6,357 nucleotides of DNA from Acidobacteriaceae bacterium (GTDB lineage Bacteria; Acidobacteriota; Terriglobia; Terriglobales; Acidobacteriaceae): contig PLHN01000253.1 of assembly GCA_003139975.1 (NCBI GenBank), positions 692-7,048 on the forward strand, read 5' to 3'. The stretch's first letter is position 1. Each line of letters opens with the position of its first letter. The notes beneath the pieces were generated by a model. The model was not told where the DNA came from. It ran no database searches and was given only the letters and a program-made list of their open reading frames with translations. Made by a program: the position numbers and the translations under genes. Shown in pieces: positions 6,286 to 6,357 of the stretch.

Positions 6286-6357
6286 CTACACTCGCTCTAA
6301 CTCATGGACCGTGCGCTCGTTCTCCACGTTGCCGGTGTTCAGCGTCGAAGCTGGTTC
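6286..6357 (-). CDS. Probable C-terminal end of an unidentified gene (5' part outside window)
   Basis: The minus strand is open from the right edge to a TAG at 6286-6288, giving 23 residues, EPASTLNTGNVENERTVHEL followed by ERV. Third codon positions are mostly G or C (17 of 23), and the charged, ordinary composition looks like a real protein end. The same bases also carry a plus-strand ATG at 6304 with 18 open codons, but it has no ribosome binding site and lower third-position GC, so I prefer the minus-strand reading. The family cannot be named from so short a piece. Confidence 0.45.
   Translation of the reverse strand, partial: EPASTLNTGNVENERTVHELERV

Noticed and set aside
6304..6357. 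A plus-strand ATG with 18 open codons to the window edge
   Set aside because: There is no ribosome binding site and third-position GC is lower than in the overlapping minus-strand frame, which reads as a plausible protein C-terminus.

Overview
The window is GC-rich bacterial DNA and most likely comes from an acidobacterium (class Terriglobia or a relative). This is inferred from the protein types: a beta-propeller/Ig-like surface protein ending at the left edge, and a Gly/Ser/Thr/Asn-rich repeat lipoprotein of a style common in that phylum. No rRNA or other marker gene is present, so the placement is tentative.

Layout: (1) bases 1-1146, + strand: 3' part of a large, probably exported protein (last propeller blade plus Ig/FN3-like domains). 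(2) 1157-3340, - strand: a 727-residue lipoprotein, convergent with gene 1 and separated from it by only 10 bases. (3) 3341-3611: non-coding, leader side of the lipoprotein gene. (4) 3612-4577, - strand: membrane-anchored trypsin-like (HtrA/S1C-type) serine protease without PDZ. (5) 4578-4868: divergent intergenic region with an 8-bp tandem repeat, a sigma70-like promoter and a ribosome binding site, all serving the next gene. (6) 4869-5843, + strand: secreted, cysteine-paired protein of unknown family. (7) 5844-5963: convergent intergenic region with a strong hairpin terminator and a second, oppositely oriented copy of the 8-bp repeat. (8) 5964-6227, - strand: small glutaredoxin-like protein. 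(9) 6286-6357, - strand: probable C-terminal end of a further gene running off the right edge.

Four of the six genes encode envelope or exported proteins, so the stretch looks like a cell-surface neighbourhood rather than a metabolic operon. Gene orientations alternate and spacers are long, so most genes are probably transcribed alone. I see no CRISPR array, tRNA, rRNA, IS element, phage gene or defence system. The most unusual items are the unknown secreted protein at 4869-5843 and the pair of four-unit octamer repeats that flank it in inverted orientation, one of which overlaps its likely promoter and the other the end of the glutaredoxin gene.
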